From assembly GCA_002389465.1 (NCBI GenBank), contig DGOT01000022.1, positions 1-23,013 of the forward strand: a stretch of 23,013 bases of DNA, in the 5' to 3' direction. Positions 1-8,102 of this stretch are shown here, piece after piece. The notes beneath the pieces are model-generated. The model searched no databases. It saw only the letters and a program-made list of their open reading frames with translations, and was not told the origin of the DNA. This DNA comes from Bacteroidales bacterium UBA4459. Its GTDB lineage: Bacteria > Bacteroidota > Bacteroidia > Bacteroidales > F082. Each line of letters opens with the position of its first letter. The first letter of the stretch is position 1. The translations under genes were made by a program, and so were the position numbers.

Positions 1-1839
1 AAAGCGCTGGTCGGCCGTATATCCCTCAATGGGTTTAGGTTGTGTGCCGTTTAATGCCATCTGAAATGCATTATAGGAGATGTTCAATCCACCCAAATCG
101 GCAATGTTTTCACCCATAGTAAGGTTTCCGTTAACGTGTAACGAATCAAGCATGGTATAATTATCATATTGCTTTGCCAACACATCTGTTTTTGACTTGA
201 ACCGTTCAGCATCTGCTTCAGTCCACCAGTCGTTCATATTGCCTTCTTTGTCAAATTTCCTCCCCTGGTCGTCAAAGCCGTGGGTCATCTCATGACCGAT
301 TACAACACCTATGGCGCCATAATTCACTGCATCGTCGGCATCTTTATTAAAGAAAGGTGGCTGTAATATACCGGCGGGAAACACAATTTCGTTATTTGTA
401 GGATTGTAATACGCATTCACCGTCTGTGGAGTCATGCCCCATTCGGTTTTGTCCACTTTATTACCCACTTTGGCAAGATCCCTCTTAAACTCAAATGCAC
501 GTGAGTTTTGTACGTTCAGGAGGTAATTATCAGGGACAATGTTAAGTGTAGAATAATCTTTCCATTTGTCAGGATAGCCAATTTTTACAGTGATGGCATC
601 CAGTTTAGCCAATGCTTTTTCTTTAGTCTCATCGGTCATCCAGTCCAGTTTCTTAATTCTTTCAGCAAAAGATAAGCGTAGATTTTCCACCAGCTTTATC
701 ATACGTTCCTTTGATTCGGGCGGGAAGTACCGTTCCACATAAATTTGGCCAAGTCCTTCTCCCAAACCACCGGAAGTAGTAGCCAGAACACGCTTCCAGC
801 GAGGCCGTAACACTTCGCTTCCGGATAGCGTTTTGCCGAAGAAATCAAAGTTTTGCTGAACAAAAGCAGTGCTCAGATAATTTGCCGATCCATCCAGCAA
901 ATGCCATGTAAGATAGGTTCTCCAGTCTTCAACCGGGTATTTAGCTATCAGCTCCGACATGCCTTTCATAAATTCCGTCTGGCTCACATTCAGCTCACCG
1001 GGATCAGGAAGGCCGAGTGCTGTAAAATATGCACCCCAATCGAAACCGGGAGCAAGCACTTTCAGGTCATCCAGAGACATTTTGTGGAAGTTCTTTTCGG
1101 CAATCCTTGTTTCCATCCTTGTTTTGGAAACTTTCGCCAGGTCTGTTTCTATGGCAAGAACAGTTTCTGCAGTTTTTAATGCAGCAGACTCATCATCGCC
1201 TTTCAGCAGAAACATCTTTGTGATGTGTGCTTTATAAGCTTCCCGTATTTGCTGCATGCGCTCACTGTTATCCGTGTAGTAAGCAACATCGGGTAATCCC
1301 AGGCCACCCTGCCAGAAATTGGCAATGGTCCATTCGCTGTTCGACTGGTCGGCATCAGCATAAAAATGAAATAAAGAGCCTAAGCCTTTTTGCTGCATCA
1401 CAGCAACGTACCGGCTTACTTCTGTAACAGATTGCAAACTGTTAATTTCATCAATCTCCGGTTGCAAAACGGCGATACCCTGTTCTTCAATGCGCACGGT
1501 ATCCATACCGCTGTTGTAAAAGTCCCTGATCTTTTGGCTGATGCTGCCTTCAGGTGCTTCTTTGTCGGCCGAAACTTCTTTTACGAGCTCACGCAGCATC
1601 TTTTGATTTTCTTCATACAATACTGTGAAAGCGCCGTACGAACTGTATTCGGGGGGCACCGGATGATTCTTTATCCAGTTGCCGTTCACAAACCTGAAAA
1701 AATCGTCTCCGGGTTTGATGCTTGAATCCATGTTTGCTGGATCGAGTGCTTTTGTCATTACTTTTTCCTGTTTGTTCTCGCACGCGTATGCCAACAGCAT
1801 TACGAATACGATCATTGCAAATAAATTAAACGTTTTCAT
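1..1839 (-). CDS. M13 (neprilysin/PepO-like) zinc metallopeptidase, lipoprotein, 3' end cut by window edge
   Basis: Zinc endopeptidase of family M13, predicted to cleave peptides at the cell envelope. The frame is open from ATG at 1837-1839 through base 1, giving 613 residues. The N-terminus has a lipoprotein signal with lipobox LAYAC (Cys20). The M13 motifs are clear: NAYYNP followed by IVFPAGILQPPFF, the zinc site HEMTH (H516, E517, H520), and GENIAD carrying the third zinc ligand E577, 61 residues downstream, with D581. Family members are usually about 670-690 residues, so roughly 60-75 C-terminal residues lie outside the window. The gene follows dnaX on the same strand but has its own good -7 box, so it is probably transcribed separately. 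Family assignment is secure; the physiological substrate is unknown. Confidence 0.95.
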   Translation of the reverse strand, partial: MKTFNLFAMIVFVMLLAYACENKQEKVMTKALDPANMDSSIKPGDDFFRFVNGNWIKNHPVPPEYSSYGAFTVLYEENQKMLRELVKEVSADKEAPEGSISQKIRDFYNSGMDTVRIEEQGIAVLQPEIDEINSLQSVTEVSRYVAVMQQKGLGSLFHFYADADQSNSEWTIANFWQGGLGLPDVAYYTDNSERMQQIREAYKAHITKMFLLKGDDESAALKTAETVLAIETDLAKVSKTRMETRIAEKNFHKMSLDDLKVLAPGFDWGAYFTALGLPDPGELNVSQTEFMKGMSELIAKYPVEDWRTYLTWHLLDGSANYLSTAFVQQNFDFFGKTLSGSEVLRPRWKRVLATTSGGLGEGLGQIYVERYFPPESKERMIKLVENLRLSFAERIKKLDWMTDETKEKALAKLDAITVKIGYPDKWKDYSTLNIVPDNYLLNVQNSRAFEFKRDLAKVGNKVDKTEWGMTPQTVNAYYNPTNNEIVFPAGILQPPFFNKDADDAVNYGAIGVVIGHEMTHGFDDQGRKFDKEGNMNDWWTEADAERFKSKTDVLAKQYDNYTMLDSLHVNGNLTMGENIADLGGLNISYNAFQMALNGTQPKPIEGYTADQRF

Positions 1840-1879
1840 GATTTTTAGATTTAATGGTTGCGGTAACATTAATTACAGG

Positions 1880-1887
1880 CAAAGATA
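1880..1887 (-). promoter_or_regulatory. Bacteroidetes -7 box for the M13 peptidase gene
   Basis: The minus strand reads TATCTTTG, an exact match to TAnnTTTG, the -7 element of the Bacteroidetes primary sigma factor. It lies 41 bases upstream of the ATG, predicting a leader of about 30-35 nt. No TTG -33 element is visible at about 19 bp spacing, so the call rests on one box. Confidence 0.5.
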
Positions 1888-1926
1888 AGAATGTAAGAGA
1901 GATGAGCCTTATTTTATGAAAAAGTA

Positions 1927-3657
1927 TTAAAAATCAAGTTCCAGGTTAAGCCCTTCTTTCAGGTCAATGAGGTCTGGATATTTTTTAGCCATTTCCTCAA
2001 ATTTCTCCCGGTCGGTATAGGCCGTCTTTTGTGTTGTTTTGTCAGCTACTACAGGTGCTAATTTGATTTGGTTGTTATTCAGTTCCTTTTTCAGGTATTC
2101 CAGCATAGCAGACACATTGATTTTGTCTTTGGCAATCAATATGTTATCCACTTTAAATTCGATAATAAAATTACCTTTCAATACAGGTTTGTATTTCGCC
2201 AGGGCATGGGCAAAACTGGGGGCTGTAGGCTTATAAGTTTCGGTAAAATTATGCCAGACTTCATTCAGCCGATCCTGATCAAATTCATTAATGACCGGTT
2301 CTTCGGCAGGTTTTTCTGTATTATCTGTTTCTTTTTTGAGGGCATTCAAACCGTCCCTGATTGAAATATTTTTGATACTTCTGCCGTTTTCTTCTTTTTT
2401 TACAGAGGATTCTTTTTTCTTGATTTCCTGAGGTTCCTCCCTTGGTTTGCTCTCTCCATCTTTAGCGGGCTCCTTTTCCGTTTTTCCCCCATACACTTTT
2501 TTAGGTTCATTCACTGTTTTCGGTACCGCCGGAGCAACTTTATTAATGACCTGAACAGTCTGATCGTCATTGACCTGTGTAAGTTGCATCAGCGCAATTT
2601 CCACATGCAATTGTTTGTTGTTGCTCGTTTTATAGCTCAGGTCGTATTTATTACATATTTCAATGGCCCGGAACAAAACCGGCACGTCAGTTTGTTCCGA
2701 TTGTGCTTTATAACGTTCTTTAAGAGAAGGGCTGGCCAGCAATAATTGAATAGTTGCCGGATCTTTGATGACCAGCAAATTGCGCAAATGCTCTGTGAGG
2801 CCGGTGATAAAATGCTGCCCATCGAATCCATTCTCTATAATTTCGTTAAAGATTAAAAGCAGATTAGAAAAGTTACCTTCCAGAAGGGCGTCGGTTACTT
2901 TAAAATAGTATTCATAATCGAGTATGTTAAGGTTCTCGATGACGTTTTTATACGTCAGTGTGTCGCCGCTGTAACTAACAATCTGGTCAAATGTGGAAAG
3001 CGCATCGCGCAAGGCTCCGTCTGCTTTCTGGGCAATAATGTGCAGGGCCTCGACTTCTGCATCAACACCTTCGTTTTTAGCCACATAATCCAGATAGGCA
3101 GCAATGTCTTCTACACGGATTCGTTTAAAGTCAAAGATCTGGCATCGCGACAAAATAGTGGGTAGTATTTTGTGTTTTTCAGTTGTTGCCAAAATGAATT
3201 TTGCGTAGGCCGGCGGTTCTTCCAGTGTTTTCAGGAAAGCGTTGAAAGCTGCTTGCGACAACATATGCACCTCATCGATGATATATACCTTGTAGTTACC
3301 TACCTGGGGAGGTATCCGCACTTGGTCAACTAGGTTTCGGATGTCATCTACGGAGTTGTTTGAAGCGGCATCAAGTTCATGTATATTGAAAGAAGCGTTG
3401 TTGTTGAACGAAGTACATGATTCGCACTCGTTACATGGCTCCAGGTTTTCTGTAAGATTTTCGCAGTTGATGGTTTTGGCAAGTATCCGGGCACATGTGG
3501 TTTTTCCCACACCCCTCGGGCCGGTAAAAAGAAAAGCCTGCGCCAGATGATTGTTTTTTATGGCATTTTGTAAGGTAGAAGTTATAGCTTCCTGCCCCAC
3601 TACCTGTTTGAAAGTAGCCGGCCGGTATTTTCGTGCTGATACAATAAATTTTTCCAT
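1927..3657 (-). CDS. dnaX: DNA polymerase III subunit gamma/tau
   Basis: Clamp-loader ATPase subunit that loads the beta sliding clamp at the replication fork. I chose the start at 3657 (MEKFIVSARKYRP), giving 576 aa; a start five codons upstream (MSHPC) is possible, but the conserved N-terminus and the promoter position favour 3657. Visible features, numbered from that start: Walker A GPRGVGKTT (46-54), zinc-module cysteines C65, C75, C78 and C81, Walker B IIDEVHML (126-133), and the SRC arginine-finger motif (170-172). A charged, lysine/glutamate-rich linker (about 395-455) leads to a C-terminal domain typical of Bacteroidetes tau. The linker has A6-A7 runs, but I saw no in-frame A-AAA-AAG slippery heptamer in it. 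It stands as a single gene between a divergent deacetylase-like gene and the M13 peptidase. Confidence 0.97.
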   Translation of the reverse strand: MEKFIVSARKYRPATFKQVVGQEAITSTLQNAIKNNHLAQAFLFTGPRGVGKTTCARILAKTINCENLTENLEPCNECESCTSFNNNASFNIHELDAASNNSVDDIRNLVDQVRIPPQVGNYKVYIIDEVHMLSQAAFNAFLKTLEEPPAYAKFILATTEKHKILPTILSRCQIFDFKRIRVEDIAAYLDYVAKNEGVDAEVEALHIIAQKADGALRDALSTFDQIVSYSGDTLTYKNVIENLNILDYEYYFKVTDALLEGNFSNLLLIFNEIIENGFDGQHFITGLTEHLRNLLVIKDPATIQLLLASPSLKERYKAQSEQTDVPVLFRAIEICNKYDLSYKTSNNKQLHVEIALMQLTQVNDDQTVQVINKVAPAVPKTVNEPKKVYGGKTEKEPAKDGESKPREEPQEIKKKESSVKKEENGRSIKNISIRDGLNALKKETDNTEKPAEEPVINEFDQDRLNEVWHNFTETYKPTAPSFAHALAKYKPVLKGNFIIEFKVDNILIAKDKINVSAMLEYLKKELNNNQIKLAPVVADKTTQKTAYTDREKFEEMAKKYPDLIDLKEGLNLELDF

Positions 3658-3680
3658 ACAGGGATGTGACATTTAAACCC

Positions 3681-3688
3681 CAAAATTA
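3681..3688 (-). promoter_or_regulatory. -7 box for dnaX
   Basis: The minus strand reads TAATTTTG, matching TAnnTTTG. Transcription would begin near 3675, inside the longer possible reading frame. This supports the internal start at 3657, with a leader of about 18 nt. No clear -33 element. Confidence 0.4.
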
Positions 3689-3822
3689 CTAATTATTGAG
3701 GGCGGATAGGTTATTTTTGTGTGCCTAATTATCAACATTAATAATTGAAACAAGTATTTTTTGACGGGTTTTTCAGTTTATTGTTTTGTATGCCAGTAAA
3801 ATAGTTTGATTTGAAATTTTGT

Positions 3823-3830
3823 TACTTTTA
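3823..3830 (+). promoter_or_regulatory. Weak -7-like box before the deacetylase-like gene
   Basis: TACTTTTA departs from TAnnTTTG at the last base. A TTTG lies at 3805-3808, but the 14 bp gap is shorter than the usual 19-21. Transcription would start almost at the ATG (3836). A second candidate, TATTTTTG at 3712-3719, matches the -7 consensus exactly and would leave a leader of about 110 nt. Confidence 0.25.
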
Positions 3831-3835
3831 CGTTC

Positions 3836-5149
3836 ATGGATCCGACACTCATATATGCACCGGCAATAACAGGCAGAGTTCGTTATATTTTTCGTCTTGT
3901 TTTTGAAGATATTCTACATGTTCCTTATGAGTTAACAAGTGATCAGGAGGAGTTTCTGAATGCAGACAGACCCAGGTTTATATATGGAGACAAGGCATTT
4001 TCGAATGACCTGTTTTTTAAGTCATCAGGGATGCTTTTTAAAAAAGGAGTGGAGCCTGTTGACCTGGAACCGATTGAATTTGAAGGGACGAAAGCATTTT
4101 TTCCTGTTTATGGAGAACATGCGGTTTTACAATTTGATGTTTTTTCAGCTATTTTTTACCTTGTTACCCGCTACGAAGAGTATTTACCGTTCGTAAAAGA
4201 CCTGCATGGCAGGTTTACTGCACATCTGAGTGCCAGTGCGAAGATGCACATCCTTAATAAGCCTGTAGTAAATATCTGGGCGATCAGGATCAGGGAGATT
4301 CTGACAGGAAAATATCCGTCCCTGGTTTTCCCCAAAAGAAAATATAAATTCATTCCTACCTACGATATTGATTCGGCATACGCATATAAGCAGAAGGGGC
4401 TGGTACGGACTATTGGTGGCTATATCCTGGCTTTGCGTGATTTTAGATGGGGTGAAATAGCCCAGCGTACGCGTGTGCTAACAGGTAGGGAAAAAGACCC
4501 GTTTAACACATTTAACCTACAGATAGCGTATCAGAAAAAATACAACCTGAAACCAATTTACTTTTTCCTGTTTGCCCATTACGGCCAATACGATAAAAAC
4601 ATCAACACGCGGAATTCAACATTCAGGTTCTTGGTAAAAAGTATCGGTGATTATGCCAGCGTAGGCATCCATTCGTCTTACTTCACAAATGAGCATCCTG
4701 AACTGATCGCTAAAGAGATCAGGAACCTCAAAACGGTATTAAATAAAGATATTAGCTGTAACCGGCAGCATTTTTTACGAATTGTACTGCCCACAACCTA
4801 CAGGAACCTGATCGAACAAGATATTACAGACGATTACTCTATGGGTTATGCGGCTTTACCGGGTTTCAGGGCCGGGATTTGCAGTTCGTACAATTTTTAT
4901 GACTTGGACCTGGAAGTAGAAACAAAATTGAGGATACACCCTTTTGCCGTTATGGACGGAACATTGAACGATTATATGGGATTAAACCCGGCAGATGCAA
5001 TTGAGCATGTAAAAGCATTAATTGATGAGGTGAAGAAAGTGGACGGCACGTTTATTTCGCTTTGGCATAACGAGTCGTTAAGCGACCAGAAACGTTGGAA
5101 AGGATGGAAGCATGTGTATGAGCAATTAATTGAATATGCGATTGATTGA
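3836..5149 (+). CDS. Polysaccharide deacetylase family protein (DUF7033-type N-terminus)
   Basis: Predicted cytoplasmic carbohydrate-esterase-fold protein of 437 aa with no signal peptide. Residues about 1-115 resemble the N-terminal domain often joined to Bacteroidetes deacetylase-like proteins (DUF7033). From about 170 a NodB-like fold begins: TYDID (175-179) supplies the metal-site aspartates, VGIHSSYF (276-283) supplies one histidine (H279), followed by NRQHFLR (309-315), LPGFRAG (341-347), HPF-MDGT (368-376) and LWHNE (409-413). The canonical HxxxH of secreted NodB enzymes is not seen; after H279 the sequence is SSY. This may be a family trait rather than damage. The next gene lies 38 nt downstream on the same strand and is probably cotranscribed. 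Family likely; substrate unknown; a surface-polysaccharide role is inferred. Confidence 0.8.
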   Translation: MDPTLIYAPAITGRVRYIFRLVFEDILHVPYELTSDQEEFLNADRPRFIYGDKAFSNDLFFKSSGMLFKKGVEPVDLEPIEFEGTKAFFPVYGEHAVLQFDVFSAIFYLVTRYEEYLPFVKDLHGRFTAHLSASAKMHILNKPVVNIWAIRIREILTGKYPSLVFPKRKYKFIPTYDIDSAYAYKQKGLVRTIGGYILALRDFRWGEIAQRTRVLTGREKDPFNTFNLQIAYQKKYNLKPIYFFLFAHYGQYDKNINTRNSTFRFLVKSIGDYASVGIHSSYFTNEHPELIAKEIRNLKTVLNKDISCNRQHFLRIVLPTTYRNLIEQDITDDYSMGYAALPGFRAGICSSYNFYDLDLEVETKLRIHPFAVMDGTLNDYMGLNPADAIEHVKALIDEVKKVDGTFISLWHNESLSDQKRWKGWKHVYEQLIEYAID

Positions 5150-5187
5150 TTTAATAAAAGATCGAACCTTAGCGTATAGATAAACCA

Positions 5188-6126
5188 TTGATCAGGTACC
5201 TGAAAAATAGCGAAATTGATACGGAAAAGTGGGATGGTTGTATCAAATCCTCTTTTAACGGGATTATATATGCCTATGCATGGTACCTTGATATAGTTCA
5301 CGAAAACTGGGAGGCACTTGTTGAAGACGATTACATACGTGTAATGCCTCTACCGGCCTCGAAAAAAATGGGTATTTCTTATATCATGCAGCCTTTTTTT
5401 ATGCAGCAACTGGGCATTTTCTCAAAAAATATGCTCACTCCTGATATTGTCAGGTCTTTCATTGATAATATACCTGAAAAGTTTAAAATCGTAGACATTA
5501 ATCTGAACAGTTATAATACTATTGATGGAGATGACCTTGTCCTTTTGCGCAATGACAATTATGTGCTTGATCTGATCAACAAATACGCAGTTCTTTCAAA
5601 GAAATATTCTTCCAATACAAAGAGAAATCTGAAAAAAAGTCTGAAGAAAAAACTAACACTTGCAAAAGGTATTAAGCCTGAGGGTCTGATCAGTTTGTTT
5701 AAAGAGAACAGGGGGAAACGATTGAAAAAATGGTCAGAGCCGGAATATGACCGACTGAAGCGTCTTATGTACAGAGTGTTATATAAGGGTAGCGGGTTGT
5801 TGTACGGTGTGTTCGACGAACATAATCAGCTATGTGCCGGAGCTTTTTTTACACGGACACAAAATCGTTTGATTTTTTTATTCTCGGCCACTAATGATGC
5901 CGGAAAAGAATCGGCAGCCATGACTTTTTTAATAGACAGTATTATCAGAAAGTTTTCGCCCAACAAGCTGGTGCTAGACTTCGAAGGTTCGAACGAAGAA
6001 AATCTGGCTCGTTTCTATAAAGGATTCGGAGCTAAGAGAGTAACTTATATCCGTTTACAAAAAAACACCCTGGGCATTTTGTTGCGTTGGCTGTTCAGAC
6101 TACGTTTATTTGTTAAAAACCGATAA
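5188..6126 (+). CDS. GNAT / FemAB-like acyltransferase, TTG start
   Basis: 312-aa protein of the GNAT superfamily, closest in layout to FemAB/BioF2-like (Acetyltransf_6) proteins. The second half carries the fold's signals: a small glycine-rich strand pair (GLLYGVFDEHNQLCAGAFF), then FLFSATNDAGKESAAM, and a C-terminal LDFEGSNEENLARFYKGFGA segment, the usual acceptor/aminoacyl-site region. A lysine-rich stretch sits near residues 140-160. The start is TTG at 5188 (MIRYL); an in-frame TAG at 5170-5172 rules out a much longer protein and no ATG lies between. The gene sits 38 nt after the deacetylase-like gene, which suggests joint action on a glycan or cell-wall precursor. Family fairly sure; donor and acceptor unknown. 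Confidence 0.75.
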   Translation: MIRYLKNSEIDTEKWDGCIKSSFNGIIYAYAWYLDIVHENWEALVEDDYIRVMPLPASKKMGISYIMQPFFMQQLGIFSKNMLTPDIVRSFIDNIPEKFKIVDINLNSYNTIDGDDLVLLRNDNYVLDLINKYAVLSKKYSSNTKRNLKKSLKKKLTLAKGIKPEGLISLFKENRGKRLKKWSEPEYDRLKRLMYRVLYKGSGLLYGVFDEHNQLCAGAFFTRTQNRLIFLFSATNDAGKESAAMTFLIDSIIRKFSPNKLVLDFEGSNEENLARFYKGFGAKRVTYIRLQKNTLGILLRWLFRLRLFVKNR

Positions 6127-6153
6127 TTCGTTTTAAATATGGGCTATTTCTGT

Positions 6154-6161
6154 TATCTTTG
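6154..6161 (+). promoter_or_regulatory. -7 box for upp
   Basis: TATCTTTG, an exact TAnnTTTG match, lies 17 bases before the upp ATG and predicts a leader of about 10-12 nt. No convincing -33 TTG at the right distance. Confidence 0.5.
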
Positions 6162-6178
6162 TTTAAAAGCATCGTCTG

Positions 6179-6838
6179 ATGATACATGAATTAGGGAAAA
6201 ATAATTCGATCTTTAATCAGTTCTTGTCCGAGTTGCGTGATCACAGGCTGCAGAAGGACAGTATGAGATTCCGGCGCAATCTGGAACGGTTGGGAGAGAT
6301 CTTCGCTTATGAGATCAGCAAGGAGCTGAGTTATATTGCTACCAGAATATCTACTCCGCTCGGGATGCTCGATATGAATACGGTGGAGGAACAGCCGGTT
6401 TTGGCAACTGTTTTGCGTGCCGGGCTACCCTTGCACCAGGGATTGCTGAACTATTTCGACAAGGCCGACAGTGCGTTCATTTCGGTGTATAGGAATTTTA
6501 CGAAAAATGAAGACGGCTTTACTGTTAAACTCGATTACATATCAGCACCTGCTGTCGAGAAGCGGATTTTAATTATCAGTGACCCGATGCTGGCCACGGG
6601 CAGTTCGTTGGTGGCTTCACTCAAAGCCCTATACGAAAAAGGAACTCCGGCGCATACCCACGTTGTAAGTGTTCTGGCCAGTGATGAAGGAATAGCCAAA
6701 CTGAAAAGAGCATTCTCTTTTAAGAAACTGACGCTTTGGGTTGGTGCTGTAGATGATGAACTGACTGCAAAGGCTTTCATCGTTCCCGGACTGGGCGATG
6801 CAGGTGATTTGTCTTTCGGCAGAAAAGAAGATTTATGA
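6179..6838 (+). CDS. upp: Uracil phosphoribosyltransferase
   Basis: Pyrimidine-salvage enzyme converting uracil and PRPP to UMP in the cytoplasm. At 219 aa it is slightly longer than the usual 205-210. The PRPP-binding loop is ISDPMLATGSS (133-143), VLRAGLP (78-84) is the conserved substrate-site segment, and the C-terminal uracil-binding motif is IVPGLGDAGD (201-210). After that motif the usual RLFG reads LSFG, a mild divergence also typical of long-branch Bacteroidetes copies. It starts at ATG 6179 behind its own -7 box. The ABC permease gene begins 10 bases after its stop, so the two may share a transcript without a functional link. Confidence 0.95.
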   Translation: MIHELGKNNSIFNQFLSELRDHRLQKDSMRFRRNLERLGEIFAYEISKELSYIATRISTPLGMLDMNTVEEQPVLATVLRAGLPLHQGLLNYFDKADSAFISVYRNFTKNEDGFTVKLDYISAPAVEKRILIISDPMLATGSSLVASLKALYEKGTPAHTHVVSVLASDEGIAKLKRAFSFKKLTLWVGAVDDELTAKAFIVPGLGDAGDLSFGRKEDL

Positions 6839-6848
6839 TTTCAGTACT

Positions 6849-8099
6849 ATGGAGTTAAATACAAAATTAGTCAAAGAGAACGTCAGGATTGCGTTTACTT
6901 CCATTAAAAGCCACCTGTTGCGTACTATTCTTACCATACTCATTATTGCATTTGGCATCATGGCACTTGTGGGCATCCTTACCGCCATTGATGCGGTTGA
7001 ATCTTCACTGAATGAGAACTTTGCGATGATGGGTTCCAATACGTTTAACATTCAGAACAGGGGTTTAAGGGTACATATAGGAGGAAGGCAGAGCAACCCC
7101 ATTAATTACCGTGTGATAAGCTTCAATGAGGCAATGGAGTTTAAAGAAGAATTCGATTTTCCGGCAAAGGTTTCCGTGTTTACATATGGAACCGGAACCG
7201 CTACACTAAAATACGAATCGGAGAAAACAAACCCGAACATCTCAGTTATGGGTACGGACGAAAATTATGTGTTTACATCAGGACAGGAGATTGCTAAAGG
7301 CCGGACGTTTACACCTAACGAAATGCATTATGGAAATCATGTAGTGATTATCGGAAATGATATTGTAAAAACATTATTTAAGAAGAACGAAGACCCGCTG
7401 GGAAAGATCATTTCGGTAGGGGCTGGAAAATACAGGGTGATCGGCGTGTTAAAAGAAAGGGGCTCAAGCATAGGGTTTAGCGGCGACAGGTCGTGTTTAA
7501 TGCCGATCGCAAACGTCCGGCAGTATTTCTCATCACCTAATATGAATTACCGGATAAGTGTTTTGGTGCCCGACCCTTCAAAAATGCAGGCAGCTATCGG
7601 GGAAACCACAGGGTTGTTCCGGAAAATCAGAAAAGACAGGTTGGGAAATGATGATTCTTTTGCCATACTGAAAAGCGACAACATCGCCAACATGCTGATA
7701 GGCCTTACCAGTAAGTTGCAAGTAGGTGCCACTATTATCGGTTTGATCACTCTACTTGGGGCAGCCATCGGTTTGATGAACATTATGCTTGTGTCGGTTA
7801 CGGACCGCACACGGGAGATCGGAATTCGAAAAGCTGTCGGGGCTAAAAGTCATACTATACGGAATCAGTTTCTGGCCGAAGCGATTGTTATTGCACAAGC
7901 AGGCGGATTGGTCGGAATTGTTGCAGGGGTCATGATCGGGAATGTTGTATCCTATTTTACCGAGAGTCCTTTTATCGTTCCCTGGCTGTGGGTGGCCCTT
8001 GGTGTTTTACTTTGCTTCGTGGTTGCTTTGCTGTCGGGTATTATTCCGGCTACCAAGGCGGCACGTCTGGATCCTATCGAGTCTCTCAGATATGAGTAA
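6849..8099 (+). CDS. ABC transporter permease, MacB/FtsX type
   Basis: Inner-membrane permease of a MacB-like (type VII) ABC system, 416 aa from ATG 6849 (MELNTK). An upstream in-frame ATG at 6798 would overlap upp by 41 nt and add 17 non-conserved residues, so I rejected it. Topology is standard: TM1 about 26-48, a large periplasmic MacB-PCD domain about 49-285, then TM2 about 291-314, TM3 about 345-367 and TM4 about 380-400. The cytoplasmic loop VTDRTREIGIRKAVGA (317-332) is the coupling motif for the ATPase, and the C-terminus P-A-x-x-A-x-x-x-x-P-I-E-S-L-R is diagnostic. No ATPase or membrane-fusion gene is nearby, so its partners are encoded elsewhere. Substrate unknown. Its stop lies 3 bases from the converging T9SS plug gene. 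Confidence 0.9.
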   Translation: MELNTKLVKENVRIAFTSIKSHLLRTILTILIIAFGIMALVGILTAIDAVESSLNENFAMMGSNTFNIQNRGLRVHIGGRQSNPINYRVISFNEAMEFKEEFDFPAKVSVFTYGTGTATLKYESEKTNPNISVMGTDENYVFTSGQEIAKGRTFTPNEMHYGNHVVIIGNDIVKTLFKKNEDPLGKIISVGAGKYRVIGVLKERGSSIGFSGDRSCLMPIANVRQYFSSPNMNYRISVLVPDPSKMQAAIGETTGLFRKIRKDRLGNDDSFAILKSDNIANMLIGLTSKLQVGATIIGLITLLGAAIGLMNIMLVSVTDRTREIGIRKAVGAKSHTIRNQFLAEAIVIAQAGGLVGIVAGVMIGNVVSYFTESPFIVPWLWVALGVLLCFVVALLSGIIPATKAARLDPIESLRYE

Positions 8100-8102
8100 C
8101 GA

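Noticed and set aside
853..1888. Several plus-strand open frames of 60-110 codons
   Set aside because: They lie opposite the M13 peptidase, whose conserved motifs fix the coding strand.
6798..6848. Upstream in-frame ATG for the ABC permease
   Set aside because: It would overlap upp by 41 nt and add 17 residues without family resemblance; MELNTK at 6849 is the natural start.
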